DNA of 64,000 nt from DATMER01 sp040349255 (GTDB taxonomy: Bacteria > Acidobacteriota > Thermoanaerobaculia > Multivoradales > UBA5704): positions 36,652 to 100,651 of the forward strand of contig JBEQUE010000144.1 in NCBI GenBank assembly GCA_040349255.1, read 5' to 3'. Position numbers and translations under genes: made by a program. The notes beneath the pieces were generated by a model. That model saw only the letters and a program-made list of their open reading frames with translations. It did not search any database and was not told the origin of the DNA. Of this stretch, positions 8,749 to 18,971 are shown one piece after another (the first letter of the stretch is position 1; each line of letters starts with the position of its first letter).

Positions 8749-9544
8749 GGAGGACTCTTGCGGCGTCGAGCTTCTGGATGCGATGGAGCGCGAAGACCAT
8801 CGAGGAGCCGACCACGAGCGCCGCGACGGCCGCCGAAGCCATCGATGGTACGAGATAGCTGCTCCAGGTCATCCAGTGGCCCGATCCGGCGCCGAGCAGG
8901 CGGTCGGCGAGCTCTCCGGCGGCAAGGTCGCCGAGAAGCTGGCCCGCGAGGCTCGCGATCACCGCGGCGGCGAGCAGCTCGGCCGCGAGAAAGCCGCCGA
9001 CGCGCCGGCCGGTGTAGCCGAGCGCGAGCAGGAGGCCGACCTCGGTCCGGCGCTCGCCGAGGAGCGCGGTCGTGGCGGCGCCGACCGAGATCAGGGCCAG
9101 GACGAAGGAGACGGCGCTGACCGCGAGGAGCACCAGCGTCAGCCGGCGGGTGAGCCGGGCGTCCGAGGCGCTCACCTTGAGGATCGGCCGCGCCTCGACG
9201 CCTTCGACGCGGCTCTCGATCTCCCGCGCCACCTCGTCGAGGCGGGCGGGGTCGGCGCGCAGGTCGATGCGGCCCGAGTCGGAGGCGACGACGGCCTGCG
9301 CCCCGGCGATCTCCTGGATGCGCGCCGCCATGCCGCGGGTGATCGTCTCCGGACCGCCGACCTGCGGCCGGACGGTGAGGTTCGGGCCGAAGGCGGAGAG
9401 GCTCGACCCGAGACGTTCCTGGGTGCGGGCCGAGAAACCCGCCAGCGTGGCCACGGTCGCGGCGGCCACGAGGACGGCGGTCGCGATGAGCGCGAGCTGG
9501 CGCGAGCGGCGCCGCAGGCTGGCGAGGACGACCCGGAGGATCAT
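8738..9544 (-). CDS. FtsX/MacB-type ABC permease, second of pair
   Basis: This 268-residue permease has one N-terminal membrane segment (LALIATAVLVAAATVATLAG), a periplasmic domain, and a C-terminal FtsX domain of three membrane segments (residues about 155-260) containing ERRTEVGLLLALGYT. The ATG at 9544 overlaps the stop of the upstream permease by one base (TAATG). The pair with the gene at 9544-10791 and the ATPase resembles the permease genes of the Campylobacter p19 and E. coli fetMP-type iron systems, which are associated with an FTR1 protein and a DUF2318 protein. It probably helps move iron or reductant across the inner membrane, though what the ABC part transports in those systems is not settled. 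Confidence 0.75.
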
Positions 9545-10791
9545 TACGCGGTGGCCCTCTTGAGGATGGCGGCCGGGTAGCGCTCCAGGGCGCGCAGCAC
9601 GGGCAGCAGGCTCGCGGTCACGGCGAGGAGCAGGCCGGCCAGCGCGGCGAACGGCAGGAGGAGCGGCACCCAGGCCACCTCGACTCCGAGCACCGCACTG
9701 CCGAGCCACCGGCCGGCCACGAGACCGGCGGCGCCGCCGGCGGCGCCGCCGAGGAGGCCGAGCAGCGCGGCCTCGCTCAGGAAGAAGAGGACCACCCGCG
9801 GGCGCGCGGCGCCGATGGCGATCATCAGGCCGGCCTCCAGGCGGCGCTCCAGGACGGTGGCGGTCATGGCCGCGGTCACGCCGACCGCCGCCCCCGCCAG
9901 CGCCACCGCGGCGAGCGCCGCGAGCACGCCGCGCAGCCGGCCAAGGACGTCGGAGGTGGCCCCGGTCACGCCGTAGACCACGCTCGCCCGCGCCTGCGGC
10001 AGGATCTCGTTGATCTGCCAGGCGACGGAGGACGGGTAGGCCGTGCAGTACCAGGCCTCGTACTCCTGCGGGCTCATGCGGCGTGGGTCTCTGCCGTTCT
10101 TTGCCTCGGGGTTGGTCAGCGCGAAGATCTCGGCCCGGGTATAGCCGTCAGGCCGGCCCGTGAGGCTCTGGACCGTCGCAAGCGGCGCGTAGGCCTCTTC
10201 CTCCTCGTCGCCGCCGCTGGTCAGGATCCCGGTCACGGTCAGCCGCGCGGTCCGGTCGCCGAGCACGGCCGTCATCTCACTCCCGGACCGGACGCCGAGG
10301 CGCTCGGCCAGGCGGCGGCCGATCGCGACCTCGGGGTTGCCATCGACCGGCCAGCGGCCTTCGACCTGGAGGGTCGGCCGGGTGCGCGGCAGGCCGGTGC
10401 GCCAGCCGGGCTCCAGCTCGTGGTCGAACCAGGTGCCGACGAGCGGCGCCACGATCCCGGCCGGCTGGTTGATCCGGGGAGCCGCCCTGTCGGTCGGCTC
10501 CATCCTGACCCGCAACGGCCAGAGCGGGCTGAGCGCGACGATGTTGTTGCGCCAGAAGATCTTCCGGACCTTGGCGAGGCTCTCGACGGGCAGCGTGTCG
10601 CGGCCCGGTTCGGGCGCGAGCTGGAGGTTGGCGCCGTAGGAGCCCATCTCGGCCGCGAGGCGGTCGCCGGAGGCCAGGACGACCTCGGCGAGCGCGGTCG
10701 CACCCAGGGTGCCCAGGGCCACGGCCGTCACGGCCAGCAGCTTCCGGCGCGTGCCCCGGCGCAGCGACTCGGCGAGGAGGCGGACGTACAT
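9544..10791 (-). CDS. FtsX/MacB-type ABC permease, first of pair
   Basis: This 415-residue protein has an N-terminal membrane helix (LLAVTAVALGTLGATALAEVV), a long periplasmic MacB-like domain (about 45-270) and three C-terminal membrane helices with LERRLEAGLMIAIGAARPRV. The large periplasmic part contains an odd Tyr/Trp-rich stretch (EYEAWYCTAYPSS). It starts 3 nt after the FTR1-DUF2318 stop and ends overlapping the next permease, so translation is coupled. It is the partner of the smaller permease and of the ATPase at 7678-8748. Confidence 0.75.
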   Translation of the reverse strand: MYVRLLAESLRRGTRRKLLAVTAVALGTLGATALAEVVLASGDRLAAEMGSYGANLQLAPEPGRDTLPVESLAKVRKIFWRNNIVALSPLWPLRVRMEPTDRAAPRINQPAGIVAPLVGTWFDHELEPGWRTGLPRTRPTLQVEGRWPVDGNPEVAIGRRLAERLGVRSGSEMTAVLGDRTARLTVTGILTSGGDEEEEAYAPLATVQSLTGRPDGYTRAEIFALTNPEAKNGRDPRRMSPQEYEAWYCTAYPSSVAWQINEILPQARASVVYGVTGATSDVLGRLRGVLAALAAVALAGAAVGVTAAMTATVLERRLEAGLMIAIGAARPRVVLFFLSEAALLGLLGGAAGGAAGLVAGRWLGSAVLGVEVAWVPLLLPFAALAGLLLAVTASLLPVLRALERYPAAILKRATA

Positions 10792-10793
10792 CT

Positions 10794-12107
10794 CTAGTTC
10801 CCGGTCCCCATCGAATGGCCGGCATGCGCTCCGGTCGCCTGGAAAAGGCTCGATCCCGAGGCGAGATCGGAGGCCGCGAGCACGAGCTGGCCGGCCTCGA
10901 CCCGCGACTTGAGCGGCACCGGGTTGCAGCCGCCCGACTGGCCGATCGACGGCGGATAGATGGCCGACCCGCAGTGGAGGCAGGTCACGTTGGGGCCGTC
11001 CTGGTAGTAGCCGCGCGGGCCGCAGATCAGGCAGGAATCGAACGCCGTCGCGATATCTCCCTTGTCGTCGACCGGCACCGCGATGAACCGCACCGGGTGG
11101 CCATGGACCGTGACCTGGAAACGCTGGAGCCGCATGTCCTGGAAGGCGGCGAGCGGGATGCGCACGGTGCCGTCCGCGCCGACCTGGACCGGCGTGGCCG
11201 GCGAGAGCGCGGCCGGCGGCTGGGCGTAGACGAACTCGAGGCCGAGCACGACCAGGATGACCAAGCCGAGCACCGCGCCGACCGCCCTCGCCCGCTGCTG
11301 GCGCTGGCTCTGCGCGCGGGCGAGGCGCGCCGCCGCGCCGGCATCCTCCGGCGCGGCCGGGGCGGCGGCGTCCTTCGCCCGGCCCGGGATCAGGAGCATC
11401 AGGAGCGGCAGCGCGAGGACCGCGGCGATGAAGAAGAACTCGTTCTTGACCAGCGGCCCGATCGTGGCCATGGTGGTCGGGTTGGCCGGCAGCCAACCGC
11501 CCTCGGAGAGCTCGTGGTACCCGTTGATCAGGAGCTGGAGCACGAAGACGCCGAGCGCGATGCCGGTGATCTTGAAGAACCGCCCGAGGTCCACCCGCAG
11601 GCTGCCGCGCACGAAGAGGACGCCGAAGAGGATGGCCGCCGCGAGGCCGATCAGCACGCCGAGGATGGCGAGCAGGCCGTTCGTGGTGAGCGACAGCGCG
11701 GAGAGGAAGAGCACGGTCTCGATGCCTTCGCGGAAGACCATCAGGAAGGTGAAGAGGAACAGGCCGAGGCCGACCGAGCGCGCGTCGTCGCGGGCGAGGA
11801 TCTTCGACAGCGAGCCCTTCATCTCGCCCGAGATCGTGTGCGAGTGCCGCCACATCCAGACCATCATGCTGCCGACGATCAGCGCGGAGCCGAGGTAGAG
11901 CAGGCCCTCGAAGACCTCCTCGTTGACCGCCCAGCGGTAGAGCAGCCAGGCGCCGGCCAGGCTGGCCGCGGCGGCCGTGCCGATCCCGGCCCAGACCGCG
12001 CCAAGATGGCGCTCGAATCCTTCGCGGCGCAGGAAGGCGACGATGATGCCGACGACCAGCGCGGCCTCGACCCCTTCTCGCAGCGTGACCACCAGGGCCT
12101 CAAACAT
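10794..12107 (-). CDS. FTR1 iron permease fused to a DUF2318 domain
   Basis: This is a 437-residue fusion. The N-terminal part (residues 1-270) is an FTR1/EfeU-type permease with seven-plus hydrophobic helices and the two iron-path motifs REGVE (near residue 10) and REGIE (in FREGIETVLFLSALS). A charged linker and one more membrane helix (VGAVLGLVILVVLGLEFV) lead to a C-terminal periplasmic DUF2318 domain with CLICG and CLHCG cysteine pairs and a terminal His-rich tail (HAGHSM). The start at 12107 is preferred because GGAGGGG lies 8 nt upstream; it overlaps the end of fur by 8 nt. In related loci these two domains are separate proteins working with FtsX permeases in ferrous iron uptake. No P19-type periplasmic protein is seen here. 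Confidence 0.85.
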   Translation of the reverse strand: MFEALVVTLREGVEAALVVGIIVAFLRREGFERHLGAVWAGIGTAAAASLAGAWLLYRWAVNEEVFEGLLYLGSALIVGSMMVWMWRHSHTISGEMKGSLSKILARDDARSVGLGLFLFTFLMVFREGIETVLFLSALSLTTNGLLAILGVLIGLAAAILFGVLFVRGSLRVDLGRFFKITGIALGVFVLQLLINGYHELSEGGWLPANPTTMATIGPLVKNEFFFIAAVLALPLLMLLIPGRAKDAAAPAAPEDAGAAARLARAQSQRQQRARAVGAVLGLVILVVLGLEFVYAQPPAALSPATPVQVGADGTVRIPLAAFQDMRLQRFQVTVHGHPVRFIAVPVDDKGDIATAFDSCLICGPRGYYQDGPNVTCLHCGSAIYPPSIGQSGGCNPVPLKSRVEAGQLVLAASDLASGSSLFQATGAHAGHSMGTGN

Positions 12108-12582
12108 GGACCACCCCTCCACCGACCGCCGCCGCCGGCGCGGTCTGGGCTCCAGCGCAGTCGTTGCAGAGACCGCTGATCTGGAGCGTGTGGCGCGTCG
12201 GCACGAAGCCGTGCGCGCGGCAGATTTCGGACTGGAGCGCGGCGATACCCGGGCTCACGAACTCGACGACGCGCCCGCAGCCGGTGCAGACCAGGTGGTC
12301 GTGGTGCTGGCCGCCGTGCACGTGCTCGTAGAGGAACCGGTCCCGGCCGAGCCGCTGCTTGCGCACCATGCCGCACTCGACGAGGAGGTCCAGGTTGCGG
12401 TAGACCGTGGCCCGGGAGATCTTCAGGCCGCGCGCCTTCATCGTCGCGAGCAGCTCCTCGGCGTCGATGTGCTTGTGCTGTGCGAAGATCTCCTCGAACA
12501 GCGCGAGCCGCTCCTGAGTGACGCGCTGGCCCCGGCTGCGCAGGAATTGGAGGAAGCGCTCCCGTTCGCGAGCGTTGGACAT
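12100..12582 (-). CDS. fur: Fur-family metalloregulator
   Basis: This 160-residue repressor has an N-terminal winged helix (QRVTQERLALFEEIF and ISRATVYRNLDLLVECGMV) and the C-terminal metal-binding half with HHDHLVCTGCG and a second CNDC pair for structural zinc. The start at 12582 is chosen because AGGAAAG lies about 7 nt upstream and matches usual Fur length; an upstream in-frame start would add 29 unlikely residues. It is the first gene of the iron operon and overlaps the FTR1 gene, so it probably controls its own iron-uptake operon. An inverted repeat at 12611-12627 is the candidate operator. PerR or Zur identity cannot be ruled out, but the context favours iron. Confidence 0.8.
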   Translation of the reverse strand: MSNARERERFLQFLRSRGQRVTQERLALFEEIFAQHKHIDAEELLATMKARGLKISRATVYRNLDLLVECGMVRKQRLGRDRFLYEHVHGGQHHDHLVCTGCGRVVEFVSPGIAALQSEICRAHGFVPTRHTLQISGLCNDCAGAQTAPAAAVGGGVVHV

Positions 12583-12610
12583 GACCGTTCTTTCCTGATC
12601 CTCTTGTCTC

Positions 12611-12627
12611 TTGAGATGAAGTCTCAA
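12611..12627. promoter_or_regulatory. Candidate Fur operator, TTGAGA-N5-TCTCAA
   Basis: A perfect 6-bp inverted repeat with a 5-bp spacer lies 29-45 nt upstream of the fur start codon, where a promoter would be. The half-site does not match the E. coli Fur box, but dyads of this size and placement are usual for autoregulated Fur-family genes. Confidence 0.5.
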
Positions 12628-12729
12628 TAATCGAGCACCATTCTGGACGTATCTGGTCCGGTTTGTCAACCGCCTGTCGAGCGCCTGTCAAGCCGCGCCG
12701 CGGGTCCCGGGTGCTATCCTGAGACAGGT

Positions 12730-12759
12730 ATGGAAGATGCAGACTTTTTTCCACGATGA
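12730..12759 (+). other. Nine-codon upstream ORF coupled to the PGPGW gene
   Basis: A TATCCT box at 12715-12720 is followed 9 nt later by ATG 12730, which opens a 9-codon frame (MEDADFFPR). Its TGA (12757-12759) overlaps the ATG of the next gene (12756) as ATGA. No Shine-Dalgarno site is evident for the main gene, so the mini-cistron could deliver ribosomes to it by coupling. It could also be chance. Confidence 0.35.
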
Positions 12760-13085
12760 TCATGCCCGAGACGCCGCCCGAGTCGCTCGATGACACCTAC
12801 CACCGGCGCCGCCGCCTGCGGCGCCCTTTACCGCTCTGGCTGCGCATCGTGGTCTTCCTGGCGGGCTGGATCGTGGTCCTGGTGGGCATCGCCGGGCTGG
12901 TGCTGCCGGGCCCGGGGATCCCGACGATCATCGCGGGCGCCGCGATCCTCTCGATCGTGAGCGAGGCGACCTACGAGCTGACCCGGAAGTCGCTGCAGCG
13001 CTGGCCGTTCATCTGGGACCGGGTGGAGGCGTTCCGCGAGCGCATCCACGACCGGCTGCACCGCTGGGCGCACGGGAAGAAATAG
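12756..13085 (+). CDS. PGPGW-family small membrane protein
   Basis: This 109-residue inner-membrane protein has two adjacent hydrophobic segments (WLRIVVFLAGWIVVLVGIAGLVL and IPTIIAGAAILSIV, residues about 28-65) joined by LPGPGIP, the hallmark of the PGPGW family. Charged, His- and Arg-rich termini suggest cytoplasmic ends. The family has no firm function. The start could also be the second ATG at 12762. It converges with citrate synthase, with a shared hairpin between them. Confidence 0.75.
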   Translation: MIMPETPPESLDDTYHRRRRLRRPLPLWLRIVVFLAGWIVVLVGIAGLVLPGPGIPTIIAGAAILSIVSEATYELTRKSLQRWPFIWDRVEAFRERIHDRLHRWAHGKK

Positions 13086-13127
13086 GGGACGTCCGGGGCG
13101 CGATGAATCGCGCCCCCATCCCCTATT
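13081..13127. terminator. Bidirectional hairpin between convergent genes
   Basis: The inner stem GGGGCGCGA (13095-13103) pairs with TCGCGCCCC (13108-13116) around a TGAA loop. The outer arms AATAGGGGA (13081-13089) and TCCCCTATT (13119-13127) also pair. Placed exactly between the stop codons of the PGPGW gene and citrate synthase, it can serve both strands. T runs are weak. Confidence 0.65.
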
Positions 13128-13130
13128 GTT

Positions 13131-14471
<1,341 letters not shown>

Positions 14472-14543
14472 TTCAGGTCTCCTAAGAGGTCGCTCCAGGC
14501 CGCTCGGGGCCTGGAGCGCCGCGGCGATTCTATCCCAAAAGCG

Positions 14544-15734
14544 TCAAAGCTCCCGCAGCGCCGATGCCACCGGCATGCGCGCCGCCCGGATGGCCGGGAA
14601 GAGACCGCCGAAGAGACCGATCACCAGGGCCATGACGATGCCCATCACCAGAAGCGCCGGCGTCACCGCGAACGAGAACGCCACCTGGCTGAAGGTCGAC
14701 CAGTTCATGGTCGCCGCCTGGTAGCCGTTGAACGCGGCGTAGGCGGCCAGGCCGCCCAGGACGCCGCCGAGCAGCGCCAGGGTGAGCGACTCCAGCAGCA
14801 CCGAGATGACCACCGGGCCCGAGCCGTAGCCCAGCGCCCGCAGCGTCGCCACCTCGCGGGTGCGCGAGGAGACCGCCGAGTACATGGTGTTGAGCGCGCC
14901 GAAGATCGCGCCGATCGCCATCACCACGGAGATGGACACGCCGAGGCCGGTGATGATGCCGTGCAGGGTCCGCGACTGCGCCTCGTAATACTCGGTCTCG
15001 CGGATCACCTTCACGTCGAGCCTCGGATCGGTCGTCAGCGTGTCCTTGAAGCGGTCGAACGTCTCCGGCGACTCGAGCTTCGCATAGACCGCCTGGAAGG
15101 TGCTGCCGCGGCGGTAGGCCGGCTGGAGCACGCCGGCGTCGCACCAGATCTCGGACTCGGCGAGGGCGCCGCCGGCCGAGAAGATTCCGACCACGGTCCA
15201 CTCGTTGCCGCTCCAGCGCTTCTTGTCGCCGACCTGGAGGCCGGCGAACTCGGCGGCCGCGGCCTTGCCGGCGATGACCTCGTTGCGGCCCGGCTGGAAG
15301 TTGCGGCCCTCGACGATCTTGACCTCGTCGCGGACCTGGAAGGCGGCCGGCTGGACGCCGCGCAGAGGCACGTTGGCGTCCGTCCCCGTCGAGCGCTTGG
15401 GCACGTCGACGACCACGTAGAGCTCGGAGGACGCCATCGGCCCCTGGGCCGAGCGCATCACGCCGGGCGCCTCGGCGATGATCCGCGTCACGTCGCGGGT
15501 GAGGCCGCTCGTCATCTCGCTGTCGCTGCCGCTGCGCAGGACGATCGCCGTGTCGGGCGAGCCCGCGGAGACCAGCGTGCGCTTGAAGCCTTCGCCGATC
15601 GACAGCACGGCCACGAGGACGCCCACCACGCCCATGACGCCCACGACCGTGGCCGCGGATGCGCCGAGGCGCTGGTTGATCGTGCGCACGTTGAGCCAGG
15701 TCACCACACCTACCTGAGAGAGCCAGCGGAACAT
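14544..15734 (-). CDS. MacB-like ABC permease, last gene of efflux operon
   Basis: This 396-residue permease has an N-terminal membrane segment (AATVVGVMGVVGVLVAVLSI), a MacB periplasmic core domain (about 50-250) and a C-terminal FtsX domain with three helices containing SRTREVATLRALGYG and GLFGGLFPAIRAARMPVASALREL. That ending is typical of macrolide/lipoprotein-type exporters. It lies 12 nt after a related permease and together with it probably forms a heterodimer served by the ATPase at 16898-17587 and the adaptor at 17602-18846. The substrate is unknown. Confidence 0.85.
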   Translation of the reverse strand: MFRWLSQVGVVTWLNVRTINQRLGASAATVVGVMGVVGVLVAVLSIGEGFKRTLVSAGSPDTAIVLRSGSDSEMTSGLTRDVTRIIAEAPGVMRSAQGPMASSELYVVVDVPKRSTGTDANVPLRGVQPAAFQVRDEVKIVEGRNFQPGRNEVIAGKAAAAEFAGLQVGDKKRWSGNEWTVVGIFSAGGALAESEIWCDAGVLQPAYRRGSTFQAVYAKLESPETFDRFKDTLTTDPRLDVKVIRETEYYEAQSRTLHGIITGLGVSISVVMAIGAIFGALNTMYSAVSSRTREVATLRALGYGSGPVVISVLLESLTLALLGGVLGGLAAYAAFNGYQAATMNWSTFSQVAFSFAVTPALLVMGIVMALVIGLFGGLFPAIRAARMPVASALREL

Positions 15735-15746
15735 TCGAATCCCTCC

Positions 15747-16901
15747 TCAGCGCCGCAGCGCTTCGGCGATGCGCAGCCGCATCGCCTGCAGCGCCGGCAG
15801 GAAGCCCGTCACGAGACCGAGCAGGACCGCGAAGACGACGCCCAGGGCCGCATCCCGCCCGGGCAGATAGAACACCGGAAGCTGACCATTCGTCGGGTCG
15901 CCGGCCGAGATGGCGAGCCATGCGATCCCGAGGCCGGCCAGGCCGCCGAGCACGGCGAGCAGGCACGACTCGGCGAGCACCAGCCCGAGCGCCTGGCCGT
16001 GGCTGAAGCCCAGGGTCTTGAGCACCGCGATCTCGTTCGTGCGCTCGCGCACCGCCTGCGCCATGGTGTTGCCGACCACCAGGAGCAGCGTGAAGAACAC
16101 CGCCAGCAGGATGCCGGTCAGGATGCGGCCGACGTCGCCCACCTGGTTGGCGAACGACTGGGCCAGCGCCTTCTCGGACTGGGTCTTGGTCTCGGCCGGC
16201 GAGTTGGCGAACAGCGAATCGATCTTCTTCGAGATCTCGGCCGTGTGCTTCGGGTCGTCGATCCGGAGCACGTACCAGCCGACGACCCCGAGGTTGCCGT
16301 TGCGCACCGCCTGGTTCAGGTAGTCGTAGTGGAAGAAGAAGGACGAGGTGTCCACCCCCTTCTCCTTGCCGTCGTAGATGCCGTCGATCGTGAACTCGAA
16401 GGTCGAGGAGCCGTCCGTCTTGCGGAAGAAGGTGCCCTGGATGGGCACACGGTCGCCGACCTTCCAGTGGAAGCGGTCGGCGGTCGCGCGGCCGACGATG
16501 GCGCCCGTGCGGTCCTCCTTCCAGGCCGCCACCTGCGCCTTCGGGATCACGAGCTCGGGGTACATGTCCAGATAGGTATCGGTGTCGACCGCCATCTGCG
16601 GGAAGAAGTTCTTGGGGTCCTGATAGACGCCGCCGAACCAGTTGAGGTGCGTCACGGCCTCCACGCCGGGCACGGAGGCGATGCGGTCCTTGTAGGAGAT
16701 GGGCAGCGGCATGATGATCGCGGTCTTGTGGATGGTCGACAGCCGATCGGTGCCGACCACGTCCACGCCCATGCTGAAGGCCATGCGGATGGCCGCCAGG
16801 TAGCCGAACAGCAGGAAGGCGACCAGGATCGACAGCAGCGTGAAGAAGGTGCGCACCTTGCGCCGCTTCAGGTTGCTCCAGATCAGCGGGAAGAACTTCA
16901 T
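15747..16901 (-). CDS. MacB-like ABC permease
   Basis: This 384-residue permease has an N-terminal membrane helix in RTFFTLLSILVAFLLFGYLA, a periplasmic region about 45-260, and three C-terminal helices with RTNEIAVLKTLGFS and FLPALQAMRLRIAEALRR. The ATG at 16901 overlaps the stop of the ATPase gene by 4 nt. It is a paralogue of the next gene, and the pair is the membrane part of a tripartite efflux or lipoprotein-export system. Confidence 0.85.
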   Translation of the reverse strand: MKFFPLIWSNLKRRKVRTFFTLLSILVAFLLFGYLAAIRMAFSMGVDVVGTDRLSTIHKTAIIMPLPISYKDRIASVPGVEAVTHLNWFGGVYQDPKNFFPQMAVDTDTYLDMYPELVIPKAQVAAWKEDRTGAIVGRATADRFHWKVGDRVPIQGTFFRKTDGSSTFEFTIDGIYDGKEKGVDTSSFFFHYDYLNQAVRNGNLGVVGWYVLRIDDPKHTAEISKKIDSLFANSPAETKTQSEKALAQSFANQVGDVGRILTGILLAVFFTLLLVVGNTMAQAVRERTNEIAVLKTLGFSHGQALGLVLAESCLLAVLGGLAGLGIAWLAISAGDPTNGQLPVFYLPGRDAALGVVFAVLLGLVTGFLPALQAMRLRIAEALRR

Positions 16902-17587
16902 GCCGCCGCCTCCGTGGTGAGGGCGCCCTTGTCCAGGTGGAGGGTGCGCTTGGCGCGCGCCGCGGCGTGCGGGTCGTGGGTGACCATGATGATGGTCTTG
17001 CCGTGCTCGCGGTTGAGCGCCTGGAGCAGGTCCAGGATCTCGTCGCCGGACCTGCGGTCGAGGTCGCCCGTCGGCTCGTCGCAGAGCAGCAGGGTCGGAT
17101 CGGTGACGATGGCGCGCGCGATGCCCACGCGCTGCTCCTGGCCGCCGGAGAGCTGCCGCGGGTAGTGCCCGGCGCGGTCCGCGAGCCCCACGACCGACAG
17201 CGCGGTGGACACGTGCTGCCGGCGCTGCGTCTTGGACAGATGGGTCAGGAGCAGCGGCAGCTCCACGTTTTTCTCCGCGGTGAGCACCGGCAGGAGGTTG
17301 TAGAACTGGAACACGAAGCCGATGTGGCGGGCGCGCCACTGGGCGAGCTTGCGGTCGGGCAGGCCGCTGATGGGCTCGCCGGCCACGACAACCGAGCCCG
17401 AGCTCGGACGGTCGAGCCCGCCGATCAGGTTGAGCAGCGTGCTCTTGCCCGAGCCCGACGGCCCCATGAGCGCCAGGAAGTCGCCCTGCGGCACCTCCAG
17501 GCTCAGGTTCCTCAGGATGTCGAGCCGCTCGCCTCCGCGGTGAAACACCTTCTGTACGTCCCGGACCTCGACCAGCGCCTGCGCCAT
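16898..17587 (-). CDS. MacB/LolD-type ABC ATPase
   Basis: This 229-residue ATPase has Walker A GPSGSGKST, Q-loop FQFYNLLPVLTAEKNVELPL, signature LSGGQEQRVGIARAI (the usual QQQR is QEQR here), Walker B LLLCDEPTGDLD and H-loop VTHDP. It lies between the periplasmic adaptor gene and the two permease genes, 15 nt downstream of the adaptor. It energises the two FtsX-type permeases. Confidence 0.9.
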   Translation of the reverse strand: MAQALVEVRDVQKVFHRGGERLDILRNLSLEVPQGDFLALMGPSGSGKSTLLNLIGGLDRPSSGSVVVAGEPISGLPDRKLAQWRARHIGFVFQFYNLLPVLTAEKNVELPLLLTHLSKTQRRQHVSTALSVVGLADRAGHYPRQLSGGQEQRVGIARAIVTDPTLLLCDEPTGDLDRRSGDEILDLLQALNREHGKTIIMVTHDPHAAARAKRTLHLDKGALTTEAAA

Positions 17588-17601
17588 GACTCGTATCTCC
17601 T

Positions 17602-18846
17602 TCAGGTTTCGTTTCGAACCTTGACTTTGTAGCCGTCCGCGAGCTGCTCTGGTCCTTCGATCACGACCGCCTCGCCGCCGGAGAGGCCGGAGACGACGGC
17701 CACGTCGTCGCCCGAGGCGGGAGCCGTCTTGATTGCGCGACGTTCGACCTTGTCGCCCTGGACGACGAGGACGTACGGCTGGTCCTCGCCGCGCACGGCG
17801 GCCTTGGGGACCAGCACCTTCGGCTTGGCCTCGGCGGCATTCGCGGCGGCCGCTGTCGTCTCCTTCTCGTCGCTCAGGAACGACACCTTGACGCCCATGT
17901 CCGGCAGGATGCGCGGATCGAGCTGGTCGAACCCGAGGCGCACCTTGACCGTGGCCTTCTGGCGGTCGGCGGCGGGCACGGTGGTGATGACCCGGGCCGG
18001 GATCTGCCAGTCCGGATAGGCGTCGAGGACCGCCACGGCGCGCTGGTCGTCGCGCACCCGGTTGATGTAGGCCTCGTTGACGTCCACCTCGATCTCGAGC
18101 GACGCCATGTCGACCAGCGTGCAGATGCCGGTGCGCGTGAAGCCTCCGCCCGCGGACACCGGCGAGATCATCTCGCCGGGCTGAGCGTCCTTGGAGATCG
18201 CCACGCCGGAGAACGGCGCGCGGATGACCAGGTCGTCCAGGTTCTGGCGGTAGACCTCGACCTGGCGGCGCGAGACCTCGGCGTCCTGGCGCTGGACTTC
18301 CAGCCGCGCGGCGAACGAATCGACCTGCGCGTCGGCGGTGTCGAGCTGGGACTGCGTGGAGACGCCTTCCTTGAGGAGGTCGCGCATGCGCTTCTGGTTG
18401 AGCCGGGCTTCCTTCAGACGGACCTCGGTCTCCTGGAGCGCGTGGCGGGCGGAGACGCTCTGGGCCTCGGCGAGCGCGAGCTGGCGGCGGGCCGTGGAGT
18501 CGTCGAGCCGGGCCAGCACCTGGCCGGCCTGGACCTTCATGCCCTCCTCGACGTGGATCTCGACGACCTTGCCGGTGACCTTGGAGGAGACGGTGGCCTG
18601 GCGGCGCGCGGTGACATAGCCGGAGGCGTCGAGCACGGCGCCGGCCGCGGAGCCGCCGGCCACGGCGCGGGCGGTGGCGGTGCGGACCTCGACGGCGCGC
18701 GGGATCTTGAGCCACGCCCAGGCTCCGCCGCCGATGGCGAGCAGGACGATGGCGAGCGCGAGCCACAGCTTCCAGCCGGGGCCGCTGCGCTCCTCCGCCC
18801 CGCTGCGGTCGATGCGCAGCCCGTCGAGAGAGGGTTTTTCGGTCAT
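17602..18846 (-). CDS. MacA/HlyD-family periplasmic adaptor
   Basis: This 414-residue efflux adaptor has an N-terminal membrane anchor (LWLALAIVLLAIGGGAWAWL, around residues 27-46). The biotinyl/lipoyl-like halves follow (GYVTARRQATVSSKVTGKV and LVIRAPFSGVAISKDAQPGE) around a coiled-coil hairpin (about 110-195), then beta-barrel and C-terminal domains. AAGGATGGAG precedes the ATG. It is first in an operon of adaptor, ATPase, permease, permease. It would dock to an outer-membrane factor, not encoded here; this implies a two-membrane cell envelope. Confidence 0.85.
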   Translation of the reverse strand: MTEKPSLDGLRIDRSGAEERSGPGWKLWLALAIVLLAIGGGAWAWLKIPRAVEVRTATARAVAGGSAAGAVLDASGYVTARRQATVSSKVTGKVVEIHVEEGMKVQAGQVLARLDDSTARRQLALAEAQSVSARHALQETEVRLKEARLNQKRMRDLLKEGVSTQSQLDTADAQVDSFAARLEVQRQDAEVSRRQVEVYRQNLDDLVIRAPFSGVAISKDAQPGEMISPVSAGGGFTRTGICTLVDMASLEIEVDVNEAYINRVRDDQRAVAVLDAYPDWQIPARVITTVPAADRQKATVKVRLGFDQLDPRILPDMGVKVSFLSDEKETTAAAANAAEAKPKVLVPKAAVRGEDQPYVLVVQGDKVERRAIKTAPASGDDVAVVSGLSGGEAVVIEGPEQLADGYKVKVRNET

Positions 18847-18971
18847 GACTCCATCCTTGAAAGGACCCGGGGCTTTCCAGGTACAGGCTCGGGTCCAGGC
18901 AGTGTTACGTCCCGGTGCGGCAAAAGTTTGCCGGGACGGTTTCGCTCGTATCGGGGGATTCTATCGCGGAT

